This document shows, one piece after another, positions 32,969 to 41,559 of a stretch of 64,000 bases of DNA. Position numbers and translations under genes: made by a program. The notes below the pieces were generated by a model. That model was not told the DNA's origin. It ran no database searches and saw only the letters and a list, made by a program, of their open reading frames with translations. This DNA comes from Mycolicibacterium grossiae (GTDB taxonomy: Bacteria; Actinomycetota; Actinomycetes; Mycobacteriales; Mycobacteriaceae), in assembly GCF_008329645.1 (NCBI RefSeq), contig NZ_CP043474.1:5518001-5582000 (forward strand). The letters are read 5' to 3'. Within the stretch, counting starts at the first letter, position 1. Each line of letters opens with the position of its first letter.

Positions 32969-34147
32969 ATGTCCACGTCTGCGACCGCCACGATCGAAAG
33001 CCTCCTCGACCTCGACTCGCTGCTGACTCCCGAGGACCTCGAGGTGCGGGCCATGGTCCGTGAGTTCGGCGAGCAGCGCCTGCGCCCGCACGTGGCGCAG
33101 TGGTTCGAGTCCGGCGAGGTACCGGTCCGCGATCTCGCGGTGGAGATCGGCAAGCTCGGCCTGCTCGGCATGCATCTGACGGGCTACGGCTGCAGCGGCT
33201 CGAGCGCCACCGCGTACGGCCTGGTGTGTCAGGAGTTGGAGGCCGTCGACAGCGGGTTGCGCAGCCTGGTCTCGGTGCAGGGGTCGCTGGCGATGTTCGC
33301 GATCCACCACTGGGGCAGCGAAGAGCAGCGCGAGGAGTGGCTGCCCGGGATGGCCGCCGGCGAGCTGATCGGCTGCTTCGGCCTCACCGAGCCGGACTTC
33401 GGCTCCAACCCCGGCGGCATGCGGACCACCGCGCGGCGCGACGGTTCGGACTGGATCCTCAACGGCTCGAAGATGTGGATCACCAACGCGTCGATCGCCG
33501 ACGTGGCGGTCGTGTGGGCGCGCGCCGAGGAAGGCGTGATCGGCTTCGCGGTGCCGACGTCGACGCCCGGGTTCAGCGCGCGCGAGATGACGCACAAGAT
33601 GTCGCTGCGGGCGTCGGTCACATCGGAGTTCAGCCTCGACGACGTCCGCCTCCCCGAGGACGCGAAACTGCCCGGCGCACGCGGGCTCTCGGGCCCGTTG
33701 GCATGCCTGTCCGAGGCGCGCTTCGGCATCGTCTTCGGCGCGGTGGGCGCGGCCCGGGACTGTCTGGAGGCCACGCTCGACTACGTCGGCACCCGCGAGG
33801 TCTTCGACAAGCCGCTGTCCGCCTATCAGCTGTCCCAGGCGAAGATCGCCGACATGGCCGTCGAGCTGGGCAAGGCGCAACTGCTCGCGCTGCACCTGGG
33901 ACGGCTGAAGGACGACGGCAAGATCCGGCCCGAGCAGGTCAGCGTCGGCAAGCTGAACAACGTGCGCGAGGCGCTGAAGATCGCGCGCCAGTGCCGAACC
34001 CTGTTGGGCGCGAACGGCATCACGCTCGAGTACCCGGTGATCCGGCATGCCAACAACCTGGAGTCGGTGCTGACCTACGAGGGCACCTCGGAGGTGCACC
34101 AGCTGGTGATCGGCGAGGCGCTGACGGGGGTCAGCGCGTTCCGCTGA
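32969..34147 (+). CDS. Glutaryl-CoA-dehydrogenase-like acyl-CoA dehydrogenase
   Basis: A 392-residue FAD enzyme that resembles glutaryl-CoA dehydrogenase more than straight-chain acyl-CoA dehydrogenases: LRSLVSVQGSLAM (with the substrate arginine), GCFGLTEPDFGSNPGG, KMWITNASIADVAVVWA, SLRASVTSEFSLDDV and catalytic Glu in TYEGTSEVH near residue 375. Glutaryl-CoA oxidation and decarboxylation in lysine/tryptophan catabolism is the likely role but was not tested. Its 3' end overlaps the converging RDD gene by 17 bases. Not present at this spot in M. tuberculosis. Confidence 0.86.
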   Translation: MSTSATATIESLLDLDSLLTPEDLEVRAMVREFGEQRLRPHVAQWFESGEVPVRDLAVEIGKLGLLGMHLTGYGCSGSSATAYGLVCQELEAVDSGLRSLVSVQGSLAMFAIHHWGSEEQREEWLPGMAAGELIGCFGLTEPDFGSNPGGMRTTARRDGSDWILNGSKMWITNASIADVAVVWARAEEGVIGFAVPTSTPGFSAREMTHKMSLRASVTSEFSLDDVRLPEDAKLPGARGLSGPLACLSEARFGIVFGAVGAARDCLEATLDYVGTREVFDKPLSAYQLSQAKIADMAVELGKAQLLALHLGRLKDDGKIRPEQVSVGKLNNVREALKIARQCRTLLGANGITLEYPVIRHANNLESVLTYEGTSEVHQLVIGEALTGVSAFR

Positions 34148-34622
34148 CGCAGACCGTCGCCGCGAGCTTGTCGGCGAAACTCTGGTTGCGCCGGTCCCAC
34201 AGCGGCCACAGGAACCCCAGCCCCAGCGTGACGACGTTGAGCAGTTGTCCCGCCGTTCGTGCCAGTGCCCACCAGAAACCTACCGGCGCACCGGTTTCCG
34301 CTCCGACGACGTACAGGCCGAACGCCGACTTGCCGACCGTCGCGCCGCGCCGGCCCTGTCGCCAGCCGGCGTTCCACACCAGGTAGCCGACGGCCAGTAG
34401 CCAAACCAGGCCGTAGGCCAGCGATCCCAGCGGACTGATGCCGTTGGCGCACTCGGCGCCGAGGTCCAGGGCGGAGGTGTCGGCATCGCACGCGCGGTTG
34501 CGGGTCAGCCACAGCACGCCCAGCGCGAGGCCGAACAGCACCGCGACCGGCAGCAGGTCGAGGACGAAGGCGCCCGCACGCCGCGGCCACGGCGCGTACC
34601 GGACATCGGTCGGAACGACCAC
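34131..34622 (-). CDS. RDD family membrane protein (short Pra paralogue)
   Basis: A 163-residue RDD protein: YAPWPRRAGAFVLDLLPVAVLF opens the first helix (R and D positions), a second helix holds YLVWNAGWRQGRRGATVGKS, and the ending PLWDRRNQSFADKLAATVCV mirrors that of the gene at 35837. The GTG at 34622 has a strong GGAAGGGGAAG site; the longer frame to 34682 would start inside a terminator hairpin. RDD proteins are of unknown function, some linked to ion exchange. It lies downstream of the proline-rich membrane gene. Confidence 0.82.
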   Translation of the reverse strand: MVVPTDVRYAPWPRRAGAFVLDLLPVAVLFGLALGVLWLTRNRACDADTSALDLGAECANGISPLGSLAYGLVWLLAVGYLVWNAGWRQGRRGATVGKSAFGLYVVGAETGAPVGFWWALARTAGQLLNVVTLGLGFLWPLWDRRNQSFADKLAATVCVSGTR

Positions 34623-34661
34623 TGCGCTTCCCCTTCCGGGCTCGGGTCTCCATCGAAACAC

Positions 34662-34694
34662 GTCGGCCCCGCGGCGAGACACCGCGGGGCCGAC
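34662..34694. terminator. Perfect 13-bp GC hairpin
   Basis: GTCGGCCCCGCGG (34662-34674) pairs with 34682-34694 around the loop CGAGACA. On the minus strand it follows the proline-rich gene stop (34715) by 20 bases and leads into GTGTTTCG. It separates that gene from the RDD gene. Confidence 0.75.
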
Positions 34695-34714
34695 GGTTCG
34701 GCGTCAGGGCCGGG

Positions 34715-35767
34715 TCACTGCGTGACCGGCGCCACCTGCCCACCGGTGAGGCGGCGGTAGGTGTACACCAGGAACAGCGCGGCGACGGGCGCGGCGACCA
34801 GCAGGCCGACGCCGCACACCAGCGCGCCGACGAACAGCGTCACCGCGTAGATCAACCACGCCAGCAGCGTCGGGACGAAGTGGGACTTCGTGATGTCGAT
34901 GCTGGTCTTGATGCCGTCGATCGGCGACAGGTTGCGGTCGACGATCGACACCGTGGTGTAGAAGGCGAAGATCGACACGATGAGGCCGGGGATGACGCAC
35001 AGCGCCGAGCCGATCGACGTCGCGATGCCGACCAGCAGGCTGGCCAGCAGCACGCTGCCGACGTTGCGCGGCTTGAAGAACGAGCCGATGGTCACCGGCT
35101 GGCCGTTGGCGATGTCGAGCAGTCCGCCGTAGTACGCGGACGCGATTGCGCCGGCCACCACGAACAGGATGAGGTAGCCGATCACCATCGTGATGATGCC
35201 GCCGGTGCTCAGTCCGCTGCTGTAGGAGAAGCTGACGCCGCTCTCGTAGGACTCGTAGGTGCTGGTCCCGTCGGAGCCGAGCGCGGCCGTCGCGGCGGTG
35301 ATGATGCCGTACACGATGCCGAGGACGATGGCGTAGACCAGCGTCGGGACGATCAGTGCGACGGCGTTCTTGCTGAACTTGTTCCACGCCCAGCCGAAGG
35401 CCTCGCCCACGGAGTAGGGCTGCTGCTGGCCGCCGAAGCCGCCGGCGCCGTACCCGGGTGCGGGCGGCGGCGGGTAGTTGCCCTGCGGCGGAGGAGGGTA
35501 GCCCCCGGGCGGCGGGGGCGGGTACGCGCCACCGGGAGGCGGCGGGGGCGGGTAGTTGCCCTGCGGCGGAGGAGGATAGCTGCCGGGCGGCGGAGGCGGC
35601 GGCTGATATCCGGGAGGCGGGGACTGATACCCGGGAGGCGGCGGCTGGTAGCCGGGGGGCGGCGGCTGGTAGCCCGGGGGCGGCTCGTTGCCGCCGGCCT
35701 GCGGGGGCTGCTGCGGTTCGTAGCCGCCGCCTTGGGGCGGCGGGTAATTGCCGGGACGTTGTGTCAT
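34715..35767 (-). CDS. Proline-rich multi-span membrane protein
   Basis: 350 residues. The first 115 are PPPPGYQ, GSYPPPPQGNY and similar repeats, then six helices arranged as in YciC/DUF975-like proteins: KNAVALIVPTLVYAIVLGIV, ITMVIGYLILFVVAGAIASA, LASLLVGIATSIGSALCVI and VGLLVAAPVAALFLVY, with SIVDRNLSPIDGIKTS between helices 4 and 5. The Pro/Tyr/Gly-rich N-terminus resembles that of Pra and other mycobacterial envelope proteins. Function unknown. AGGAGTG precedes ATG 35767. It follows the pra gene by 69 bases on the same strand. Confidence 0.8.
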   Translation of the reverse strand: MTQRPGNYPPPQGGGYEPQQPPQAGGNEPPPGYQPPPPGYQPPPPGYQSPPPGYQPPPPPPGSYPPPPQGNYPPPPPPGGAYPPPPPGGYPPPPQGNYPPPPAPGYGAGGFGGQQQPYSVGEAFGWAWNKFSKNAVALIVPTLVYAIVLGIVYGIITAATAALGSDGTSTYESYESGVSFSYSSGLSTGGIITMVIGYLILFVVAGAIASAYYGGLLDIANGQPVTIGSFFKPRNVGSVLLASLLVGIATSIGSALCVIPGLIVSIFAFYTTVSIVDRNLSPIDGIKTSIDITKSHFVPTLLAWLIYAVTLFVGALVCGVGLLVAAPVAALFLVYTYRRLTGGQVAPVTQ

Positions 35768-35836
35768 GAGGTGCTCACTCCTGTCGACTGCCGATGTCTC
35801 CGACCCGCAACGGGCGCCGGCGACGGATTGGGTGGG

Positions 35837-36412
35837 TTACAGCGGTACGCAGACGGTGGACATGATCTTGTCGGCGAAGGTCTGGCGCTTGGCGTCCCAC
35901 AGTGGGAACAGGTAGCCGACGTAGCAGACGATCGAGTCGAGGACGTGCGCGATCTGGCGCAGCATGGACGGCCCGAATCCGATTGGCTGCCACGTCTTCT
36001 CACTGACCACCCGGAACCCGAGGATAGACTTGCCGACGCTGGAGCCCGTTCGCCCCTGCCGGTATCCGTAGTTCCACAGGACGTAGGCCAGTGTCAGCAG
36101 CGAGAACACGACGATCGACGCCTGCCCCGTCGTACTCGCGCCACACACCTGGGCGTCGGAGTAGGCGTCACCGAACAGGTCGCCGTACTCGGACTGCCCC
36201 AGCGTCACGCAGTCCCGCGTCGCAGCGAGGAGGGCATAGCCGATTCCGGTGATGAGGGCTGCGGGGACGTAGTCGATGATCCAGGCGAGGACACGCGTGA
36301 ACCACGGGGTGTAGGCCTCGGCCGGCAGGCCCGGGCCGGGGCCGGGCAGGGACGCAGCGGAACTCGGCGGCGGGGCGGCGTTCCCCCAGACAGGTGGCGG
36401 GTGCTCCGTCAT
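35837..36412 (-). CDS. pra: RDD family protein, proline-rich antigen Pra homolog
   Basis: A 191-residue ortholog of M. tuberculosis Pra (Rv1078), with a shorter Pro-rich head. The RDD domain reads YTPWFTRVLAWIIDYVPAAL, VLWNYGYRQGRTGSSVGKS and LFPLWDAKRQTFADKIMST, essentially the Rv1078 sequence. Pra is a known proline-rich T-cell antigen homolog; molecular role unknown. GGAAGGCG precedes ATG 36412. It lies between cbs and the proline-rich gene, all on the minus strand. Confidence 0.9.
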   Translation of the reverse strand: MTEHPPPVWGNAAPPPSSAASLPGPGPGLPAEAYTPWFTRVLAWIIDYVPAALITGIGYALLAATRDCVTLGQSEYGDLFGDAYSDAQVCGASTTGQASIVVFSLLTLAYVLWNYGYRQGRTGSSVGKSILGFRVVSEKTWQPIGFGPSMLRQIAHVLDSIVCYVGYLFPLWDAKRQTFADKIMSTVCVPL

Positions 36413-36585
36413 GGGCGCCTTCCGTTGCGTCAGCGGGGACCAAGCGGTGTAACCCTACCTGAGAACCGCGTCGGAAAAGCGGACAAGAATCGAAGTTCGG
36501 CAGCCACTGACATTTCGGCGGGGTAGCCGCAATCCTTACGCGAGCTAACGGCTTTCGCGTGTGCGGACGACGGCGAAACGCCTGT

Positions 36586-37980
36586 TCAGCGCCGCGTGTT
36601 GCCGTCGGACAGGAAGCCGAGCAGGTCGTGCCGGGTCAGGACGCCCACCGGCTTGCCCTCCTCCACCACCATGACGGCGTCGCACTCGCGCAGCGCCTTG
36701 GCGGCCGTGCTCACCAGCTCGCCGGCACCGATCAGCGGCAGCGGCGGACCCATGTGATCGGCCACCGCGTCGGCGAGCTTGGCCCGGCCTTCGAAAACCG
36801 CTGAGAGCAGGTCGCGTTCGGACACGCTGCCGGCGACCTCGCCGGCCATCACCGGCGGCTCGGCGCCGACCACCGGCATCTGCGACACCCCGTACTCCCG
36901 CAGGATGCCGACCGCGTCGCGCACCGTCTCCGCCGGGTGGGTGTGCACCAGGTCCGGCAGCGCACCGGACTTGCCGCGCAACACGTCTCCCACCGTGGGC
37001 TGCTGCACCGAGCCGTCGAGTCGGGTCCGCAGGAACCCGTAGGACGACATCCACGCGTCGTTGAAGACCTTGGACAGGTAGCCGCGCCCACCGTCGGGGA
37101 GCAGCACCACGACCACGGCGTCCGGGCCCTCGCGCTCGGCGACCCGGATCGCCCCGACGGCCGCCATGCCGCAGGACCCACCGACCAGCAGCGCCTCCTC
37201 GCGGGCGAGGCGCCGGGTCATCTCGAAGGAGTCCGCATCCGACACCGCGATGATCTCGTCCGGCACGGCCGGGTCGTAGGCCGAGGGCCAGAAGTCCTCG
37301 CCGACGCCCTCGACCAGGTAGGGGCGCCCGGTGCCGCCCGAGTAGACCGAACCCTCGGGGTCGACGCCGATGATCTTCACCCGGCCTCCGGACACCTCCT
37401 TGAGGTAGCGCCCGGTCCCGGTGATGGTGCCGCCGGTGCCGACGCCCGCGACGAAGTGCGTGATCTTGCCGTCGGTGTCGGCCCAGATCTCGGGGCCAGT
37501 GGTCTCGTAGTGGCTCTCCGGGCCCATCGGGTTGGAGTACTGGTCGGGCTTCCACGCGCCGTCGATCTCCGTGGTGAGCCTGTTGGAGACGCTGTAGTAG
37601 CTGTCCGGGTCGTCCGGCGCAACCGCGGTCGGGCACACGACCACCTCGGCGCCGTACGCGCGCAACACGTTTCGCTTGTCCTCGCTGACCTTGTCCGGGC
37701 AGACGAAGATGCACTTGTACCCGCGCTGCTGCGCGACGAGCGCCAGTCCGACGCCGGTGTTGCCGGACGTCGGTTCGACGATGGTGCCGCCGGGCTTGAG
37801 TTCGCCACTCGCCTCGGCCGCGTCGATCATCTTGATGGCGATGCGGTCCTTGGAGCTGCCGCCCGGGTTCAGGTACTCGACCTTCGCGGCGACGAGACCG
37901 GACCCCTCGGGCACAACGGAGGTCAGCCGTACCAGGGGGGTGTTGCCGATGAGTTCACTGACGTGGCCCGCGATCCGCAT
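36586..37980 (-). CDS. cbs: Cystathionine beta-synthase
   Basis: 464 residues, the same length as Rv1077. The N-terminal PLP domain has its lysine at K44 (GGSSKDRIA), SGNTG and GTGGTITGTG phosphate loops; the C-terminal 120 residues are two CBS domains (VHTHPAETVRDAVGILREYG; ADHMGPPLPLIGAGELVSTA) that bind SAM in mycobacteria and stabilise the enzyme. It condenses serine and homocysteine to cystathionine, the first step of reverse transsulfuration. ATG 37980 with a possible CACGAT leaderless box. Confidence 0.97.
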   Translation of the reverse strand: MRIAGHVSELIGNTPLVRLTSVVPEGSGLVAAKVEYLNPGGSSKDRIAIKMIDAAEASGELKPGGTIVEPTSGNTGVGLALVAQQRGYKCIFVCPDKVSEDKRNVLRAYGAEVVVCPTAVAPDDPDSYYSVSNRLTTEIDGAWKPDQYSNPMGPESHYETTGPEIWADTDGKITHFVAGVGTGGTITGTGRYLKEVSGGRVKIIGVDPEGSVYSGGTGRPYLVEGVGEDFWPSAYDPAVPDEIIAVSDADSFEMTRRLAREEALLVGGSCGMAAVGAIRVAEREGPDAVVVVLLPDGGRGYLSKVFNDAWMSSYGFLRTRLDGSVQQPTVGDVLRGKSGALPDLVHTHPAETVRDAVGILREYGVSQMPVVGAEPPVMAGEVAGSVSERDLLSAVFEGRAKLADAVADHMGPPLPLIGAGELVSTAAKALRECDAVMVVEEGKPVGVLTRHDLLGFLSDGNTRR

Positions 37981-38009
37981 GGGTCCATCGTGTCAGGCCC
38001 GCGAACTCC

Positions 38010-39047
38010 TCACCAAGTGGCCTCGCGAATGTAGTCGCCGATCTGCTTGAGCGACCGCGTCGCCTCCTTGACCGCCGGGCCGCCGATCTGGAAGACGTGC
38101 ATCTGACCGGGCCAGACCCGGACCTCGACGGGGACGCCGACCGCGGCGAGCATGTGCGCGGCCTTGCGTGCATCGCTGAGCAGCACCTCCGAGCCGGACA
38201 CGTGGATCAGCGTGCGGGGCAGACCGGGCTCGATGTGGTCGAGCGGCTCGTAGACGTCCTCGCCCTGCTTGGCGTTGGCCGCCTCGATCAACTCGATCAG
38301 CGCGCCGAACGCCTGCGGCGGGAACATCGCGTCGGTGCGGATGTTCGGGTGCTGGGCCCGGCCCTCGTTGTCGAGTTCGAACAGCGGCGACATGGTGACC
38401 ACCGCGGCGGGCAGCTCACCCTCGAGCTGCAGCTTCTCGGCCAGCGCGAGCGACAGGTACCCGCCGGCGGAGTCGCCCGCCAGCACGATCTGGTCCGGCT
38501 CGTAGCCCTTGAGGCGCAGCCAGCGGTAGGCGTCGTGGCAGTCCTCGAGCGCCTGGCCGATCGAATGCTTGGGGATCATCCGGTAGTTGACCACCAGGCA
38601 GGGGCTGTCGGAGAACTTGGACAGCGCCGTCACCATCCGCCCGTGGGTGTTGACGCCGCAGGTCAGGAACGCGCCGCCGTGCAGGTAGAGCACGACGCTG
38701 CGCTTGCCGTCGGCGGGGAGGACGCCGGCCGCGCGCACCAACTGCGCGGTGCAGTTCGGCAGCGAGATCGTCGCGCGAATGGTGCCCGGCGCCGGACGCA
38801 GTGCACGGGCCGCGAAGTCCAGCACTCCCCACGGCCAGGGCAGACGCGGCGCGAGGCTACCGACGACGAGGGTTGGCTTGATGGTCAGCGAGGCGCCCAG
38901 GGCAAACAGCCGGGCAGCCAGACTCGGACCGTCTTCGACCACCTCGACCGGCGCTCCGTCACTGACCGGGAACCGTCGGCCCTTGTGCGCCCTAGCTGGA
39001 CCGACCCGCGGACCAGCTACGCCGGGGACCTTGCTCGGTGCCGTCAT
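38010..39047 (-). CDS. lipU: Alpha/beta hydrolase esterase LipU
   Basis: A 345-residue hormone-sensitive-lipase-family esterase, ortholog of Rv1076. Oxyanion motif HGGAF at 123-127, nucleophile S193 in GDSAGGY, and later HVSGSEVLL (Asp region) and GQMHVFQ (His). No signal peptide, so probably intracellular or membrane-associated. Start ATG 39047 has AGAAGG upstream; GTGs at 39056 and 39053 are alternatives. Upstream lies an AT-richer divergent region with the inverted pair ATTAC-N13-GTAAT (39088-39110). Confidence 0.9.
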   Translation of the reverse strand: MTAPSKVPGVAGPRVGPARAHKGRRFPVSDGAPVEVVEDGPSLAARLFALGASLTIKPTLVVGSLAPRLPWPWGVLDFAARALRPAPGTIRATISLPNCTAQLVRAAGVLPADGKRSVVLYLHGGAFLTCGVNTHGRMVTALSKFSDSPCLVVNYRMIPKHSIGQALEDCHDAYRWLRLKGYEPDQIVLAGDSAGGYLSLALAEKLQLEGELPAAVVTMSPLFELDNEGRAQHPNIRTDAMFPPQAFGALIELIEAANAKQGEDVYEPLDHIEPGLPRTLIHVSGSEVLLSDARKAAHMLAAVGVPVEVRVWPGQMHVFQIGGPAVKEATRSLKQIGDYIREATW

Positions 39048-39087
39048 CGCCACCACCTTCTACGCCGATGTAGAGCCTGTTCCTGCT

Positions 39088-39110
39088 ATTACTTAGCCTG
39101 ACCAGGTAAT
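39088..39110. promoter_or_regulatory. Inverted repeat in the lipU/SGNH divergent region
   Basis: ATTAC (39088-39092) and GTAAT (39106-39110) flank 13 bases, 41 bases upstream of lipU. It stands out in an unusually AT-rich patch. Possible operator; no regulator recognised. Confidence 0.3.
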
Positions 39111-39227
39111 TTAGCTTGGCACGGCCCGATTCGTCCGTCGATTGCGAGAACCTCTTCGTTCCGGAGTTGATACCGCAACGTAACCGTCCCCTCGGGTGCG
39201 CTCTCTGTAACCCGTGGATCGCCGTTC

Positions 39228-39233
39228 TAAACT
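39228..39233 (+). promoter_or_regulatory. Leaderless promoter -10 box (TAAACT)
   Basis: Exactly six bases precede the GTG at 39240 of the SGNH hydrolase gene. Confidence 0.6.
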
Positions 39234-39239
39234 GACTGC

Positions 39240-40205
39240 GTGGGCAAACCATCCCGGGGGGCTCGTACGTCGACCGTCGCCGTGGCGGCGGCCGCCACGC
39301 TGGGGTCGGGCTACTACGGCCTCCGCATGCTCCTGAGCGGGCAGGCCGACCAAGCCCGGCAGATCATCCCGAAGGCGTGGGACGTCCCGCCGCGCGCGGA
39401 CGGCGTCTACTCCCCCGACGGCGGCCCGGTGGAGAAGTGGTTCCGCGGGGTCCCCTTCGACCTGCACCTGATGATCTTCGGCGACTCGACCGCCACCGGC
39501 TACGGCTGCACGAACGCCGACGAGGTGCCCGGCGTCCTCATCGCCCGCGGCCTCGCGGCGGAGTCCGGCAAGCGGATCCGACTCAGCACCAAGGCGATCG
39601 TCGGCGCCACGTCGAAGGGTTTGTCCGGGCAGATCGACGCGATGTTCGTGGCCGGCCCCCCGCCCGACGCGGCGGTCGTGATGATCGGCGCCAACGACGT
39701 CACCGCCGTCAACGGCCTCACGCCGTCGGCCCGCCGGGTGGGCGCGGCGGTGGCCCGGCTGCGTGCCAGCGGCGCCGTCGTCGTCGTCGGCACCTGCCCG
39801 GACTTCGGCGTCATCACCGCCATCCCACAGCCGCTGCGGCTCGTCGCCCGGACCCGGGGGCTGCGACTGGCGCGGTTGCAAGCCGCCGCGGTGCGCAGCG
39901 CGGGCGGCGTGCCGGTCCCCTTCTCCGACCTGCTGGCGCCGGAGTTCTACAAGGCGCCCGAGGTGCTGTTCTCCTCCGACATGTTCCACCCGTCGGCGGC
40001 GGGCTACGCCCTGGCCGCCCAGCAGCTGCTGCCCGCGCTGTGCGAGGCGCTCGAGGTCTGCTCGTCGGAGACCGAGACCGACGAGCCGCTGGAGTCCCGC
40101 TCGGCCGACGGCGGCCCGTTGCTGGCCCGGCTGAGCAGCGTCAGCCGGCTGTGGCGGCGCACCACGGGCGTACCCGCGCCGATCGTCGCTCCGGCGACGG
40201 GCTAG
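39240..40205 (+). CDS. SGNH/GDSL hydrolase (Rv1075c-like)
   Basis: A 321-residue exported or membrane-anchored GDSL esterase, ortholog of Rv1075c, for which esterase activity has been reported. An N-terminal hydrophobic segment (VAVAAAATLGSGYYGL) resembles a signal-anchor. Block I FGDSTATGYG holds the nucleophile S83; block III GANDV, and the catalytic pair SDMFHPS (Asp, His) complete the triad. A low-complexity tail of about 45 residues follows. Upstream of the thiolase gene by 59 bases. Confidence 0.88.
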   Translation: MGKPSRGARTSTVAVAAAATLGSGYYGLRMLLSGQADQARQIIPKAWDVPPRADGVYSPDGGPVEKWFRGVPFDLHLMIFGDSTATGYGCTNADEVPGVLIARGLAAESGKRIRLSTKAIVGATSKGLSGQIDAMFVAGPPPDAAVVMIGANDVTAVNGLTPSARRVGAAVARLRASGAVVVVGTCPDFGVITAIPQPLRLVARTRGLRLARLQAAAVRSAGGVPVPFSDLLAPEFYKAPEVLFSSDMFHPSAAGYALAAQQLLPALCEALEVCSSETETDEPLESRSADGGPLLARLSSVSRLWRRTTGVPAPIVAPATG

Positions 40206-40264
40206 GTTCGGATCAGCTCTCGACCAGCCGGCGCATCCCGCGCCGTTCCCGCCTAGGAGACCCC

Positions 40265-41482
40265 ATGCCCGAAGCCGTCATCGTCGCCACTGCCCGCTCG
40301 CCGATCGGCCGGGCCGTCAAGGGGTCGCTGGCCACCATGCGTCCCGACGACCTCGCCGCGCAGATGGTGCGCGCCGCGCTCGACAAGGTGCCGTCGCTGG
40401 ACCCGCGCGACATCGACGACCTCATGATGGGCTGCGCGCAGCCCGCCGGTGAGGCCGGCTACAACATCGCCCGCGCCGTCGCCGTCGAACTCGGCTACGA
40501 CTTCCTGCCCGGCACCACGGTGAACCGGTACTGCTCCTCGTCGCTGCAGACCACCCGCATGGCGTTCCACGCGATCAAGGCCGGCGAGGGCGACGTGTTC
40601 ATCTCGGCCGGCGTCGAGACGGTGTCGCGCTTCGGCGTCGGCGCAGCCGACGGTGCGCCGAACAGCAAGAACGCGCTCTTCGACGAGGCGCAGGCGCGCA
40701 CGGCAAAGCAAGCCGAGGGTGCCGACGAGTGGCACGACCCGCGCGAGGACGGGCTGGTTCCCGACGTCTACATCGCCATGGGTCAGACCGCCGAGAACGT
40801 CGCGCTGCACACCGGCATCAGCCGCGAGGATCAGGACCACTGGGGCGTGCGGTCGCAGAACCGGGCCGAGGACGCGATCAAGAGCGGCTTCTTCGAGCGC
40901 GAGATCTCCCCGGTCACGCTGCCCGACGGCACCACCGTCACCACCGACGACGGCCCGCGTGCGGGCACCAGCTACGAGAAGGTCAGCCAGCTGAAGCCGG
41001 TGTTCCGGCCCAACGGCACCATCACCGCCGGCAACGCCTGCCCGCTGAACGACGGTGCCGCCGCCGTGGTCATCATGAGCGACACGAAGGCCAAGGAGCT
41101 GGGCCTGACGCCGCTCGCCCGCATCGTGTCGACGGGCGTGTCCGGCCTGTCGCCGGAGATCATGGGCCTCGGCCCGATCGAGGCGATCCGCAAGGCGCTC
41201 GGCAAGGCGGGCAAGCAGATCTCCGACATCGACCTCGTCGAGATCAACGAGGCCTTCGCCGTCCAGGTGCTCGGCTCGGCACGCGAACTCGGCATCGACG
41301 AGGACAAGCTGAACGTCTCCGGTGGCGCCATCGCCCTCGGCCACCCCTTCGGCATGACCGGCGCCCGCATCACCGCCACCCTGCTCAACAACCTCGCCAC
41401 CCACGACAAGACCTTCGGCATCGAGTCGATGTGCGTCGGCGGCGGCCAGGGCATGGCGATGGTCGTGGAGCGCCTCTCTTAA
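40265..41482 (+). CDS. fadA3: Acetyl-CoA C-acetyltransferase (FadA3-type thiolase)
   Basis: A 405-residue thiolase matching Rv1074c, performing the last step of beta-oxidation. Nucleophile C90 (NRYCSSSLQT), the GHPFGMTGAR histidine and the second cysteine in CVGGGQG are all present. AGGAGACC precedes ATG 40265. The gene ends 16 bases before palindrome 41498. Confidence 0.95.
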   Translation: MPEAVIVATARSPIGRAVKGSLATMRPDDLAAQMVRAALDKVPSLDPRDIDDLMMGCAQPAGEAGYNIARAVAVELGYDFLPGTTVNRYCSSSLQTTRMAFHAIKAGEGDVFISAGVETVSRFGVGAADGAPNSKNALFDEAQARTAKQAEGADEWHDPREDGLVPDVYIAMGQTAENVALHTGISREDQDHWGVRSQNRAEDAIKSGFFEREISPVTLPDGTTVTTDDGPRAGTSYEKVSQLKPVFRPNGTITAGNACPLNDGAAAVVIMSDTKAKELGLTPLARIVSTGVSGLSPEIMGLGPIEAIRKALGKAGKQISDIDLVEINEAFAVQVLGSARELGIDEDKLNVSGGAIALGHPFGMTGARITATLLNNLATHDKTFGIESMCVGGGQGMAMVVERLS

Positions 41483-41497
41483 ATCCCCCCCTCCCTT

Positions 41498-41559
41498 CGC
41501 CGAGACTGCTGTGAGATCGCGTTCGCGGCCTGAACTGCGATCTCACAGCAGTCTCGGTG
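41498..41559. repeat. Palindrome downstream of DUF559 gene (CGCCGAG family)
   Basis: Arms 41498-41520 and 41537-41559 (23 bases, one mismatch) around a 16-base loop. The arm reads CGCCGAGACTGCTGTGAGAT then CGC. The right arm supplies the last codons and the TGA stop (41543-41545) of the DUF559 gene. It pairs with the related copy at 42419, so the gene is bracketed. Confidence 0.88.

Noticed and set aside
34623..34682. Longer N-terminus for the short RDD protein
   Set aside because: The start would sit in the terminator hairpin arm, while GTG 34622 has a strong ribosome-binding site.
39086..39112. Possible IdeR iron box in the lipU/SGNH promoter region
   Set aside because: Only about 11 of 19 positions fit the consensus and the central symmetry is poor.
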